From NCBI GenBank assembly GCA_035250505.1, contig DATFFC010000004.1, positions 1 to 16,822 on the forward strand: a stretch of 16,822 nt of DNA, in the 5' to 3' direction. Every line of letters starts with the position of its first letter. The stretch's first letter is position 1. Made by a program: the position numbers and the translations under genes. Source of the stretch: DASSBQ01 sp035250505 (GTDB lineage Bacteria > Nitrospirota > Nitrospiria > Nitrospirales > Nitrospiraceae). The notes under the pieces are model-generated. The model ran no database searches. It worked only from the letters and a program-made list of their open reading frames with translations, and was not told the DNA's origin. Shown one piece after another: positions 7,289-14,492 of the stretch.

Positions 7289-10200
7289 CCCTGCCCGTAA
7301 CTGAACGGTTCAGCGATACGCAGCGGATGGAGCTGCGCTCGTATGTGGAATTGGCCGGCGAAGTCATCGCGCAGTACTGGCCGATGCGGACCTTCATTCA
7401 TCACAACCCCCTCCATGGACTGGAGTCCTCTCCATTCCAACAAGCCGTGCAGCGCGGCCGCCTGTTGTTCGGCGGGCGCGGGTACCTCAGCAACGAGGAG
7501 TATCGCCGGCATCTTGAAGACGGGCGCATCGAGCCACGGGATGTTCGAAAAGCTCTGGAACCGCTTGCTCTGGATAAGCGCATCACGTTCGCCGGGCGAT
7601 TTCTTAGCCATCTCGATGTCCTCGCTGCATCGATGATTCACGGTGTTGCGGAAGACGGTGCGACAGGTCCGGAGACGAATGAAGTGGCCACGGTCGTTCA
7701 AAGGGTCGGCGGCTGGCTGCACACATTAGCTGAACAGGATTCATCCGGCTCCGGCGTCCCGCCGTTTTCGCTGAATCGTGACGAGCCGCCGGCTCTTGAA
7801 CCGCTGAGCACCTGGTGCGATCGGACATTCGGTACGACGGTCGTCAATACCATCAATCGGGAGATGGTGAAGTGGTGCAGTGCCTTCTTGGACGAAGGTG
7901 AAGCGAGTTGGGCGATGCCCCAACGGGAACAGACGTTCTACCGAGCCTGGAAGGCGTTGGCGCAACATGACCTCACGCTTCGCCTGCTCGGCATCCGAGA
8001 CGCGGCGGCCATCATTCGTGCATTGCCGCATCGAACGGAAGATGCGGTTCTCGATAGTCTCACCGGCATGAGAATTCCGAAGACAGTATGGGAGCAGTAT
8101 TTCTCGCTGCATCTGGTGGCGTTGCCGGGATGGACCGGCTACATCAAATGGCGGGCGCATGAACAGGACAATCCCTGGCAACAATCCTTCCCTATCGACC
8201 TGGTGAAGTACCTGGCGGTCCGGCTCTTCTATGAACGGCACTTGGTTGAGGCGGCCTGCCGCCTTCACCTTGGTATCGCAGGACATCACGAAGCGCTTCA
8301 GGACTACATGGAACATCATGCTTTCGGCTATCGCCTACGTCGGGCATGGGTGGCGGGCCAAGTGCCGGCGTCCATGAGGGATGAAGTGAGGCAACTTGGC
8401 CGGAAGGACAGCCATGACTACGATGCGTGGGATGAGATTGGCCGTCGATTCCACGCGCTCCACCTCCAACAGGACGCCGAAGCTCGGCTTCACAGTACGG
8501 CGCGGTCGCTGGTGCGCCTCGCGGCGGCGCTCTCCATTCAGCAGAGCGCCATCGAATCCACACTGCCCTCCGATGTCTGCACGTTGATTGGATGGCTGAA
8601 CGGCTTTCCCGCCTCCCAGCACGGACCCATCTGGCTCAAGGCCTTTGAGGCAACTCACCGCCGACAAATACTGCGAGAGATTACATCCGGCGGAACCGCC
8701 GAGGAGGCCCATGCAACCGAAGAAGACGTCTCATCGAGACCGTTGGCGCAGGTCGTGTTTTGCATAGACGTCCGGTCGGAGGTGTTTCGGCGCCATCTCG
8801 AGCACCTCGGGGGACACGAGACATTGGGGCTCGCCGGATTCTTCGGCGTCCCGGTCGACTACCAGCCTTTCAGTGGCGCCCATACCGTGGCCCATTGCCC
8901 GGTCCTTCTCAGGCCCAAGAACCAGGTCCGAGAGATTCCGCGCAGCTATCACGGCGCGCTCGCGGAGCGACACAAGACCGCCGCCCAGCTCAGCCATGCG
9001 GCCCACACGCTCCTCCACGATCTGAAAGAGAACGTCGCCACGCCGTACGTCATGGTCGAAGCGCTCGGGTGGCTGTTCAGCGTGCCGCTGTTCGGCCGAA
9101 CCTTGCTGCCTCGCTGGTATCAATCGATCGTCAGGCGCGTGAAGGACTGGCTGGTGCCGTCCGTCGCCACGACGTTGACCGTGGACAAGATTACCCGCAA
9201 CGAAGCGGAGGACATGGTGGCGACAGAGCAGCAGGCCGTGATCCGCGAACTCATTCGTGGGCGGTTCGGCCTGTCCGGCGCTGCATTCTCATCCGCCTTA
9301 CTCGAAAAGATCCGCAGAAATGCGATGGGCCAGGCAGATGAAACGACCGGTGACGTCGGGAAGCTGCTCGGGCTCACGCCGGAAAGCGAGCAAGCTTTCT
9401 ACGAGGAATTACGTGAGCGGTATCGGATCAGCCCTCGAGGGATTTCATTGCGCCTCGAACGAATCACGCAAACCGGCTTTTCGGCCGGCGAGCAAGCCTA
9501 TTTTGTGGAGGCCGCGTTGCGCTTGATGGGGCTGACCTCGAATTTCGCCCGCCTGGTCGTCTTCTGTGCCCATGGCAGCACCTCGCAGAACAACCCCTAC
9601 GAGTCGGCTCTCGATTGCGGCGCTTGCGGAGGCAATCATGGCCTGCCTAACGCCCGCACCATCGCGGCGATGGCCAATAGGACCGCCGTGCGGGACCTGT
9701 TGAAAGGACGCGGCATCACCATCCCCGCCGATACCCAGTTCTTGGCAGCCGAGCATGACACGACGGCGGACCGAGTTCGTGTCGTGGATCTGGAAGATCT
9801 CCCTGCGACTCATCGCAAGGACCTGCAGCGCTTGCTGGCGGATTTGGAGGAGGCCGGCACGCAAACCGCGTTGGAGCGGAGCCGGTGTCTCGAGCGGCGG
9901 ACAGACTTAATCGAGGCGACTGCCGCAAGGCGTGCGTTGCAGCGCCGGAGCGAGGACTGGGCGGAAGTCCGGCCTGAATGGGGACTCTCGAAAAACAGCG
10001 TGATCATCATCGCCAGGCGAGCCTTGACACAGCGAGTGAACCTCCGAGGCCGATCCTTCCTGCATTCCTACGATCATCGACAGGATTCTTCCGGGAAATT
10101 GCTGGAAACCATCATGACGGCGCCGCTGGTCGTGGCCCAATGGATCAACATGGAGCATTATTTTTCCACGGTGGACAACGAGGTGTACGGCAGCGGCAGC

Positions 10201-10584
10201 AAGGTCTATCACAACGTGGTCGGTCGCGTCGGCGTCATGACCGGCGTCTGGAGCGATCTGCGTATTGGTCTGCCGGCCCAGACGGTATTCAACGGCCCCG
10301 TGCCTTATCACGAACCCATGAGACTGCTCGCGGTGATCGAGGCGCCGCCGAAGCGCATTCAGAGTATCATTAACCGGCATCCATTGCTGGAGCAATTGTT
10401 CAACCTGGAATGGGTGACCCTCTTGGCCCTCGATCCACAGGACAAGCAGTTTTATCGCTATGACGGAAGCACCGAATGGAAACGAGAAGAATCCGGAGGA
10501 CACGACCATGATCGGACTCACATTGCATCCAATGAAGGAAATCAAGATCATTGTGCAGGGGGATCAATTGAGGTTTGTCACTGA
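7285..10584 (+). CDS. dabA: DabA, DUF2309/UPF0753 carbonic-anhydrase-like subunit of the DAB inorganic carbon pump
   Basis: DabA couples to DabB to convert CO2 to bicarbonate in the cytoplasm in one direction, accumulating inorganic carbon for fixation. The protein has 1099 aa. The N-terminal family motif FIHHNPLHG is at residues 37-45. The expected zinc and active-site residues are present: C493 and D495 in FCIDVRSE, H763 in FCAHGS and C778 in LDCGACGGNHG. The C-x-D spacing and the 15-residue H-to-C spacing equal those reported for Halothiobacillus DabA (C351, D353, H524, C539). D495 to H763 is 268 residues, against 171 in that protein, so this is a long-form DabA with extra sequence between the two halves of the site. 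The start ATG overlaps the dabB stop. The last 77 nt overlap the PII-like gene, giving a tail rich in His, Asp and Cys. Confidence 0.92.
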   Translation: MTLPVTERFSDTQRMELRSYVELAGEVIAQYWPMRTFIHHNPLHGLESSPFQQAVQRGRLLFGGRGYLSNEEYRRHLEDGRIEPRDVRKALEPLALDKRITFAGRFLSHLDVLAASMIHGVAEDGATGPETNEVATVVQRVGGWLHTLAEQDSSGSGVPPFSLNRDEPPALEPLSTWCDRTFGTTVVNTINREMVKWCSAFLDEGEASWAMPQREQTFYRAWKALAQHDLTLRLLGIRDAAAIIRALPHRTEDAVLDSLTGMRIPKTVWEQYFSLHLVALPGWTGYIKWRAHEQDNPWQQSFPIDLVKYLAVRLFYERHLVEAACRLHLGIAGHHEALQDYMEHHAFGYRLRRAWVAGQVPASMRDEVRQLGRKDSHDYDAWDEIGRRFHALHLQQDAEARLHSTARSLVRLAAALSIQQSAIESTLPSDVCTLIGWLNGFPASQHGPIWLKAFEATHRRQILREITSGGTAEEAHATEEDVSSRPLAQVVFCIDVRSEVFRRHLEHLGGHETLGLAGFFGVPVDYQPFSGAHTVAHCPVLLRPKNQVREIPRSYHGALAERHKTAAQLSHAAHTLLHDLKENVATPYVMVEALGWLFSVPLFGRTLLPRWYQSIVRRVKDWLVPSVATTLTVDKITRNEAEDMVATEQQAVIRELIRGRFGLSGAAFSSALLEKIRRNAMGQADETTGDVGKLLGLTPESEQAFYEELRERYRISPRGISLRLERITQTGFSAGEQAYFVEAALRLMGLTSNFARLVVFCAHGSTSQNNPYESALDCGACGGNHGLPNARTIAAMANRTAVRDLLKGRGITIPADTQFLAAEHDTTADRVRVVDLEDLPATHRKDLQRLLADLEEAGTQTALERSRCLERRTDLIEATAARRALQRRSEDWAEVRPEWGLSKNSVIIIARRALTQRVNLRGRSFLHSYDHRQDSSGKLLETIMTAPLVVAQWINMEHYFSTVDNEVYGSGSKVYHNVVGRVGVMTGVWSDLRIGLPAQTVFNGPVPYHEPMRLLAVIEAPPKRIQSIINRHPLLEQLFNLEWVTLLALDPQDKQFYRYDGSTEWKREESGGHDHDRTHIASNEGNQDHCAGGSIEVCH

Positions 10585-10837
10585 GCTACTCGATCGAACA
10601 GGAGCGACGGGCTACACCATCATCAATAATGTATCCGGCAAGGGACACCACGGCTATCACGAAGGCCATTTGCTCTTCAATGATAGAAGCAGCCAAGTGA
10701 TCGTATTCACCGTCGTGCCGGAGGAGAAGGTCCAACCGATCTTGGCCGGCCTTGGTCCGCTCTTCAACCGGCATTCAGGGGCGATGTTCGTCAGCGATGT
10801 GGCGGTCAGCCGCCGTGAGCATTTCGTCGCCAGGTGA
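10508..10837 (+). CDS. PII-like small signalling protein linked to the DAB system
   Basis: This is a 109-aa protein with a PII-type ferredoxin-like fold pattern: strand (EIKIIVQG), helix (LRFVTELLDRTG), strand (GYTIINNVSGKG), a short loop, strand (SQVIVFTVV), a second helix, and a final strand (FVSDVAV). The T-loop region (about 41-59, GKGHHGYHEGH) is short and His-rich and lacks the classical uridylylation context. It is therefore a non-canonical PII-like protein, not GlnB/GlnK. Relatives beside carboxysome and bicarbonate transporter genes (CPII, SbtB) bind adenine nucleotides and sometimes bicarbonate; a gating role on DabAB is inferred from context. The ATG at 10508 is preferred because GGAGGA lies 7 nt upstream, although it overlaps the dabA end by 77 nt. 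An upstream in-frame start at 10460 lacks such support. Confidence 0.85.
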   Translation: MIGLTLHPMKEIKIIVQGDQLRFVTELLDRTGATGYTIINNVSGKGHHGYHEGHLLFNDRSSQVIVFTVVPEEKVQPILAGLGPLFNRHSGAMFVSDVAVSRREHFVAR

Positions 10838-10990
10838 GTTTTCCTTCTCCGAAAGAACCTCCTTCCGCGCCTTTCCACATTAGATCTTTTTAACGTTCGA
10901 CTAACATCCCTTTAATGTAACGACGCTATCCTTCAACCGCATGGACGGACCCACACGGGCCGGGCACAACCCCATAAGGAGGAGGGAGCC

Positions 10991-11173
10991 ATGACATGCG
11001 GCCGATGCAAAGGACTGATGGTGAATGAATGGCGACCGGATTTCACGCCGGAGACATTTATCTGGCGCTGTATCAATTGTGGATCGATCCTTGATCCGCT
11101 CATCGAACAGAATCGAAAAGGCGGGAAACTCGCCTCGCAATTCATGATGGAACCGGTCGAGACAGTGCAGTAA
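10991..11173 (+). CDS. Small zinc-ribbon protein, function unknown
   Basis: This is a 60-aa protein with two CxxC pairs, C3/C6 and C27/C30, the spacing of a zinc ribbon. The body between them (VNEWRPDFTPETFIWRC) and the C-terminal helix-like tail contain no catalytic motif that I recognise. The ATG has a strong AAGGAGGAGGG site just upstream, so translation is well supported. It lies 153 bp after the PII-like gene on the same strand. That spacer is AT-richer (TTTTTAACG, TTTAATGTAACG around 10888-10922) and may carry its own promoter, so it need not belong to the dab operon. It converges with xthA. A nucleic-acid- or protein-binding adaptor role is possible but not shown. Confidence 0.8.
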   Translation: MTCGRCKGLMVNEWRPDFTPETFIWRCINCGSILDPLIEQNRKGGKLASQFMMEPVETVQ

Positions 11174-11185
11174 ACAGTGCAGTAA
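11162..11185 (+). repeat. Perfect 12-nt tandem duplication spanning a stop codon
   Basis: ACAGTGCAGTAA occurs twice head-to-tail (11162-11173 and 11174-11185). The first copy ends with the TAA stop of the zinc-ribbon gene. The unit is four codons long, so the second copy provides another in-frame TVQ-stop. It looks like a recent slippage duplication. Confidence 0.8.
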
Positions 11186-11200
11186 TGGGAGAGAGGCGGG

Positions 11201-11217
11201 GCGGCGGTCATCGCCGC
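11201..11217. terminator. Short GC-rich hairpin between convergent genes
   Basis: GCGGCG (11201-11206) pairs with CGCCGC (11212-11217) around the loop GTCAT, in the 51-bp space between the stops of the zinc-ribbon gene and xthA. There is only a weak T-run on either side, so it is a plausible but not classical bidirectional terminator. Confidence 0.4.
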
Positions 11218-11224
11218 TTCGCCG

Positions 11225-12001
11225 TCATGATGGCCGGAATTCCGCCCATAGGAACGTGTGGTCGGACGGTTCGTTCGCACGGCGCGGGTCGAGATCGACT
11301 TCCACTGCCGTGCAGCGCTGGGCGAGCGGAGCCGTAGCCAGAATGTGGTCGATGCGCCACCCTTTGTTGGCCTCCAATGAACTGGGCGCGCGGTAATCCC
11401 AAAATGTATATTGCCGGCGATCCGGGTACAGTTTGCAGAAGACATCGACGAAGCCCCACGCGACGGTCGACTCGTAAGCCTTGCGCGCGTCTTCGTGATA
11501 GCAGACATGCTTGAGGTGCTTCTCCGGACTGTGGACATCGATGGCCCGTGGGGCCACGTTCATGTCTCCACACCAGATCGCCGGCTCCTTCACGGACAAA
11601 TGTTTGTCGAAGTAGCGGCGTAATCGGCCGTACCACTCCAGCTTGTACCGGTATTTCGGCGACACGATCTCGAATCCCTGTGGGACGTAAGTATTGACGA
11701 TCGGAACCCCCCGAATCACCACCCGCATCAGGCGCGAATCGTCCGGTTCTCCTCCATCATCGAATCCATAAAAGACCGCATCGGGTTTCGTCCGGCTCAG
11801 TACCGCCACTCCGTTGTAGGATTTCATTCCTCGGAACGTCACTTCATAGCCGCAGGACGCGAAGGCCAGCAGCGGGAACTCGCTGTCCTGCACCTTCGTT
11901 TCCTGTAGACAAAGGACATCCGGCTGATGGCGCTCCAGCCAGTCCAGCACGATCTGCACCCGTTTGCGAAGCGAATTGACATTGAAGGTGGCGATTTTCA
12001 C
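11225..12001 (-). CDS. xthA: Exodeoxyribonuclease III (AP endonuclease)
   Basis: This enzyme incises DNA at abasic sites and degrades duplex DNA from 3' ends in base-excision repair in the cytoplasm. The 258-aa protein matches the usual length of the ExoIII branch of the EEP superfamily. The active-site set is intact: N7 (ATFNVNS), E34 (LQETK, Mg-binding), D146 and N148 (GDMNVAP), D218 (WRIDHI) and the catalytic pair D247-H248 (PSDHTF). These correspond to N7, E34, D151, N153, D229, D258 and H259 of the E. coli enzyme. The ATG at 11999-12001 opens directly into MKIATFNVNSLR, the normal N-terminus. It converges with the zinc-ribbon gene and is separated by 249 bp from the next minus-strand gene, so it is probably transcribed alone. 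Confidence 0.95.
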   Translation of the reverse strand: MKIATFNVNSLRKRVQIVLDWLERHQPDVLCLQETKVQDSEFPLLAFASCGYEVTFRGMKSYNGVAVLSRTKPDAVFYGFDDGGEPDDSRLMRVVIRGVPIVNTYVPQGFEIVSPKYRYKLEWYGRLRRYFDKHLSVKEPAIWCGDMNVAPRAIDVHSPEKHLKHVCYHEDARKAYESTVAWGFVDVFCKLYPDRRQYTFWDYRAPSSLEANKGWRIDHILATAPLAQRCTAVEVDLDPRRANEPSDHTFLWAEFRPS

Positions 12002-12173
12002 GGGCGATATGGCGATGAGGAGCCGCGAATTCTAACAAACCGCCTCGGCGGCAACAAGCCGGATGCGCTGCTAGACGCGTTCATGCGTGGCGCGCAACCG
12101 TGCGGAACTCCGGTGTCAAGACAGAACGAACGGTTGTACGTGGCGGGCACGGCAGGGCGGTGGCGAATGGAGG

Positions 12174-12210
12174 GCGGGCCGCAACCGATCTTCATTCGGT
12201 AGCGGCCCGC
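12174..12210. repeat. Strong GC-rich inverted repeat between xthA and the coiled-coil protein gene
   Basis: GCGGGCCGC (12174-12182) pairs perfectly with GCGGCCCGC (12202-12210). After one A-A mismatch, ACCGA (12184-12188) pairs with TCGGT (12196-12200), leaving a 7-nt loop. It lies 40 nt beyond the stop of the minus-strand gene at 12251 and upstream of xthA. It could terminate that gene, though no T-run follows. Confidence 0.6.
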
Positions 12211-12250
12211 GCCCATTCATGCGGGTCGTTCAGGGGACCGACCGGCCGGA

Positions 12251-12628
12251 TCAGTTGACTCGCGGGCTCATTACATCTTGCATCATCCCATCGGCCTCAT
12301 GCCTCGCTCCTTCACGTGCCTGCCTCAGCTCTTTAGCTCTGGCTCGGGCTGCCTCTTTCTTCGCTTTCATTTTTGCCTTCGCATCGGCCTTCATCTGTTT
12401 GCGTTTCACCTCCGCCCGCTGCTTGGCTGCTTTCATGTCCGACTTCATCCGGTCTTTCCCGCTGTTGAGGTCGCGTCGCGCCTCCAGTCTCTGAGCGTCC
12501 ATATCATCCGCCAGGCTACTCACATTGCTCGCCATGTCTTCCCGTATCTCCCCGATCTCGCTCGCGGACGCCACGCAGGCCATCCCGATGAACCAGGCAA
12601 ACGCCGCGGCACTGAAAACTCTTCGCAT
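12251..12628 (-). CDS. Secreted, lysine/alanine-rich coiled-coil protein of unknown function
   Basis: The predicted 125-aa exported protein begins MRRVFSAAAFAWFIGMACVA, a Sec signal peptide with probable cleavage after ASA at residue 22. The mature part is almost entirely helix-forming, with a Lys/Arg/Ala/Met-rich charged stretch (about residues 45-112) that suggests a periplasmic coiled coil. I recognise no catalytic motif or named family. The ATG at 12626-12628 is chosen because AAGGAGG lies 6 nt upstream; a TTG two codons earlier would overlap that spacer. The upstream leader can form a stem (12676-12714). It may associate with the envelope, like its membrane and lipoprotein neighbours on the same strand, but is separated from them by about 290 bp and probably has its own promoter. 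Confidence 0.75.
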   Translation of the reverse strand: MRRVFSAAAFAWFIGMACVASASEIGEIREDMASNVSSLADDMDAQRLEARRDLNSGKDRMKSDMKAAKQRAEVKRKQMKADAKAKMKAKKEAARARAKELRQAREGARHEADGMMQDVMSPRVN

Positions 12629-12675
12629 CGGCAACCTCCTTGGGTGGAATGGATCACGACCAGACGCTCTCCATT

Positions 12676-12714
12676 CCTACCCCGAAAAGCCGATTCTGCC
12701 AATCGTTTGGTAGG
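12676..12714 (-). promoter_or_regulatory. Structured leader upstream of the coiled-coil protein gene
   Basis: CCTACC (12676-12681) pairs with GGTAGG (12709-12714), enclosing a second perfect stem CGATT (12691-12695) with AATCG (12701-12705). The nested stems end about 48 nt before the ATG. They could be a 5'UTR regulatory fold; I do not recognise a known riboswitch class. Confidence 0.3.
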
Positions 12715-12832
12715 TTTCCGTCAGGAGCGGTGACCCGAGAGAGAAGGGAGGGTAAAGCCTATGTGGCAACGCCGCTAGCCCACATTATTCATGACGGTTC
12801 GTGACGAAACCGACAAGACGCCAAACGAGGTC

Positions 12833-12880
12833 CACGGCGCGAAGAATAATGAGGCGCACGGCGCGCTGAATAAAGCGCGC
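12833..12880. repeat. Two imperfect 24-bp tandem units
   Basis: Units 12833-12856 and 12857-12880 both begin CACGGCGCG and share GAATAA at the same offset; 17 of 24 positions agree. The second unit forms the first hairpin of repeat element copy B, so the tandem looks like a partial duplication of that element's left half. Confidence 0.55.
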
Positions 12881-12921
12881 CAAGTTTGTGCGCGCCGGCG
12901 AGTCGGTGAGCCGGCGGTGTC
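12854..12921. repeat. Two-hairpin intergenic repeat element, copy B
   Basis: This is the second copy of the element at 225-292 (50 of 65 bases equal over the core). Hairpin 1 is a perfect 7-bp stem GGCGCGC (12860-12866) / GCGCGCC (12875-12881) with an 8-nt loop. Hairpin 2 is CCGGC (12895-12899) / GCCGG (12910-12914) plus flanking pairs. Its right end touches the stop codon of the MscS-like gene, so on the minus strand it is the immediate 3' sequence of that mRNA and may serve as its terminator or stabiliser. Confidence 0.65.
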
Positions 12922-13752
12922 TTAGGACGTGCCCCTCATGGTGCGTAGATAACGACGGATGATCGCCTGTTCCACACGGGACCGGCCTCGATCCGGCGCG
13001 GGATAGCGCAGCACCAAATGCACGCGACCCGGCTCGACCAATTGAATGGTGACCCGCGGATCCGGTGACGGCGCTTCCAGAAGGTTTCTCTGCTCCAGCA
13101 ACTTCATCTGCCGAGTAACTTCTTCCAGGAACGGTGCGCACTCAGTCTTCGCCGCATCGAGCAGCGCCTGCTCGGCTACCTGCCAATTGTCTTCGCTTCT
13201 GACCGGAACGTTGAGCACATAGAGTCCGTGATCTTGCGGCGGATTCTCTTTCACAAGCCCGTTGGTAAACAACAGACTATTGGGAAACACGACGATACGT
13301 CCGGTATAGAGGTGGGAAGTCAGTCCGGGGCCGATCTCGAGCAACTTGGTCGCAAAGGCGTCATGGTCCAAGACCACGCCACGATACCCGCCGATTTGAA
13401 TACGATCTCCGACCGAGTAGACCTTTCCACCCACCCGTAACGCCGCGCCACTCCAGCACAGGATCAACTCCTTCGTCGCGAGCACGAGCGCTGCGGCAAT
13501 GGCGACAAGAGAGACCGCGAAGGTCTGTAGCTCGTTGAGCCACATGAAGGCCAAGCCCGTGAGAAACACCAGGGCGGCCGTATTGCGGATGGCGACGACC
13601 CATCGGCGCTTTGCTTCCAGGGTCAGGTGGGGATTCCTGGCGATAGACCGGACCAGGACGGTGCGAAAGGCCAGCACCACTCCCAGCAAGAGCAACGATT
13701 TCAGAATGTCATAGAGAAGGGCTGGATCGACGTTTGGGATAAAACGTGCCAT
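12922..13752 (-). CDS. Small mechanosensitive ion channel (MscS family)
   Basis: This is a 276-aa inner-membrane channel protein that would release solutes under membrane tension during osmotic down-shock. Three hydrophobic segments are visible at about residues 12-34, 53-73 and 77-108; the third leads into the pore region. The MscS beta-domain follows, with YSVGDRIQIGGYRGVVLDHD (about 112-131) and GRIVVFPNSLLFTN (about 151-164). The C-terminal alpha/beta part ends at RYLRTMRGTS. The ATG at 13750-13752 is preferred because GGAG lies 5 nt upstream and it starts 11 nt after the upstream gene's stop. A GTG at 13767 that overlaps that stop is an alternative. It is probably co-transcribed with the lipoprotein gene at 13764. 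Repeat element copy B follows directly. Confidence 0.9.
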   Translation of the reverse strand: MARFIPNVDPALLYDILKSLLLLGVVLAFRTVLVRSIARNPHLTLEAKRRWVVAIRNTAALVFLTGLAFMWLNELQTFAVSLVAIAAALVLATKELILCWSGAALRVGGKVYSVGDRIQIGGYRGVVLDHDAFATKLLEIGPGLTSHLYTGRIVVFPNSLLFTNGLVKENPPQDHGLYVLNVPVRSEDNWQVAEQALLDAAKTECAPFLEEVTRQMKLLEQRNLLEAPSPDPRVTIQLVEPGRVHLVLRYPAPDRGRSRVEQAIIRRYLRTMRGTS

Positions 13753-13763
13753 GCAGGCTCCGG

Positions 13764-14222
13764 TCACGGGGTGGAGTCATTGTCGCCGGAACGCGGCACA
13801 CAGTCTTCGCGTTTCCAACTTTTGAGCACTTTCGATTCATCGAACACGAGCGTGTACCGATAACAGTACAGCGGCTCTCGGTACGCTTCATCGCTTCCAG
13901 GCAAACTTTTACCAAATGGCGACGGCGACGGGCTGCTTCTCGTTTTTGGACCGGCGGTAAGGTTGCTGGGATCCCAGGGGCGAAGCTCCTTGTCACTCAT
14001 CGGGAATCGATACGTCCATACCGTATTCCCCCCGAGAGCCGGAGTCTTGGCCGTGTGCGGCGGCCCTAATTTCTCGCTCACCTCGCTTTGGGTCAGCTTG
14101 TTGATTCCGCGGTCAAAATAGCGGTCCCGCCACGGCCCCAAGCATCCTCCGGCCGTGAGCGCGCACATCATCAGCACGATCCAGACGGGTGCTGCACAAG
14201 AGACTAGCCTGCTCATCGGCAT
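13764..14222 (-). CDS. Predicted outer-envelope lipoprotein, SmpA/OmlA-like, function unknown
   Basis: This is a 152-aa protein with a lipoprotein signal peptide: a hydrophobic segment ending in the lipobox LTAGGC, with the lipidated cysteine at residue 27. The mature N-terminal part (INKLTQSEVSEKLGPPHTAK, then a WTYRF strand) resembles the short SmpA/BamE-like fold seen in many small lipoproteins, in which a helix pair is followed by a strand reading out a G-x-P turn. A Ser/Pro-rich linker follows and then a tail with three cysteines (one in YCYRYTLVF, others near the end). I assign no specific pathway. The start could be 14222 or the ATG two codons in (14216); neither has a strong ribosome site. 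It precedes the MscS-like gene by 11 nt. Confidence 0.7.
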   Translation of the reverse strand: MPMSRLVSCAAPVWIVLMMCALTAGGCLGPWRDRYFDRGINKLTQSEVSEKLGPPHTAKTPALGGNTVWTYRFPMSDKELRPWDPSNLTAGPKTRSSPSPSPFGKSLPGSDEAYREPLYCYRYTLVFDESKVLKSWKREDCVPRSGDNDSTP

Positions 14223-14312
14223 ATATCGATCGGATCGCCTGGAGCTTGTCCGAGTAATCCTTCGTGAGCAGACGAAGGAGCGGCTGAGAGAGGCGAGGCC
14301 GCGAGCCGGAGA

Positions 14313-14344
14313 ATACCGAACGCGTATTCACGGGAATACGGTAT
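14313..14344. repeat. Nested inverted repeat upstream of the lipoprotein gene
   Basis: GTATTC (14324-14329) pairs with GAATAC (14334-14339) across ACGG, and ATACC (14313-14317) pairs with GGTAT (14340-14344) outside it, with GAACGC bulged. It lies in the 270-bp gap between the two-helix membrane gene and the lipoprotein gene and could be a terminator-like or protein-binding site. Confidence 0.45.
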
Positions 14345-14363
14345 GGGAGAAGTCGCGCGTGGT

Positions 14364-14396
14364 GTGTGCGCGCCGCTAAGATGCTCGGCGTCACAC
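14364..14396. repeat. Hairpin, possibly a degenerate relative of the two-hairpin element
   Basis: GTGTG (14364-14368) pairs with CACAC (14392-14396) and CGCCG (14371-14375) with CGGCG (14386-14390). The sequence GTGTGCGCGCCG resembles the second hairpin of copies A and B, but the conserved GAATAA-containing first hairpin is not at the expected distance, so the relationship is uncertain. Confidence 0.35.
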
Positions 14397-14492
14397 ATGA
14401 ATGTCCTCATGCCGGTAGGGGCTCAAGCCGAGAACGACACACAAGTCTGCGGATCGTTTGCCGCAATAGAATGGCATCACTCGGACAGACTC

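Noticed and set aside
14364..14396. Third full copy of the two-hairpin repeat element
   Set aside because: Only the second hairpin is similar; the GAATAA-loop hairpin is missing at the expected 25-nt offset, so it is listed only as a possible degenerate relative.
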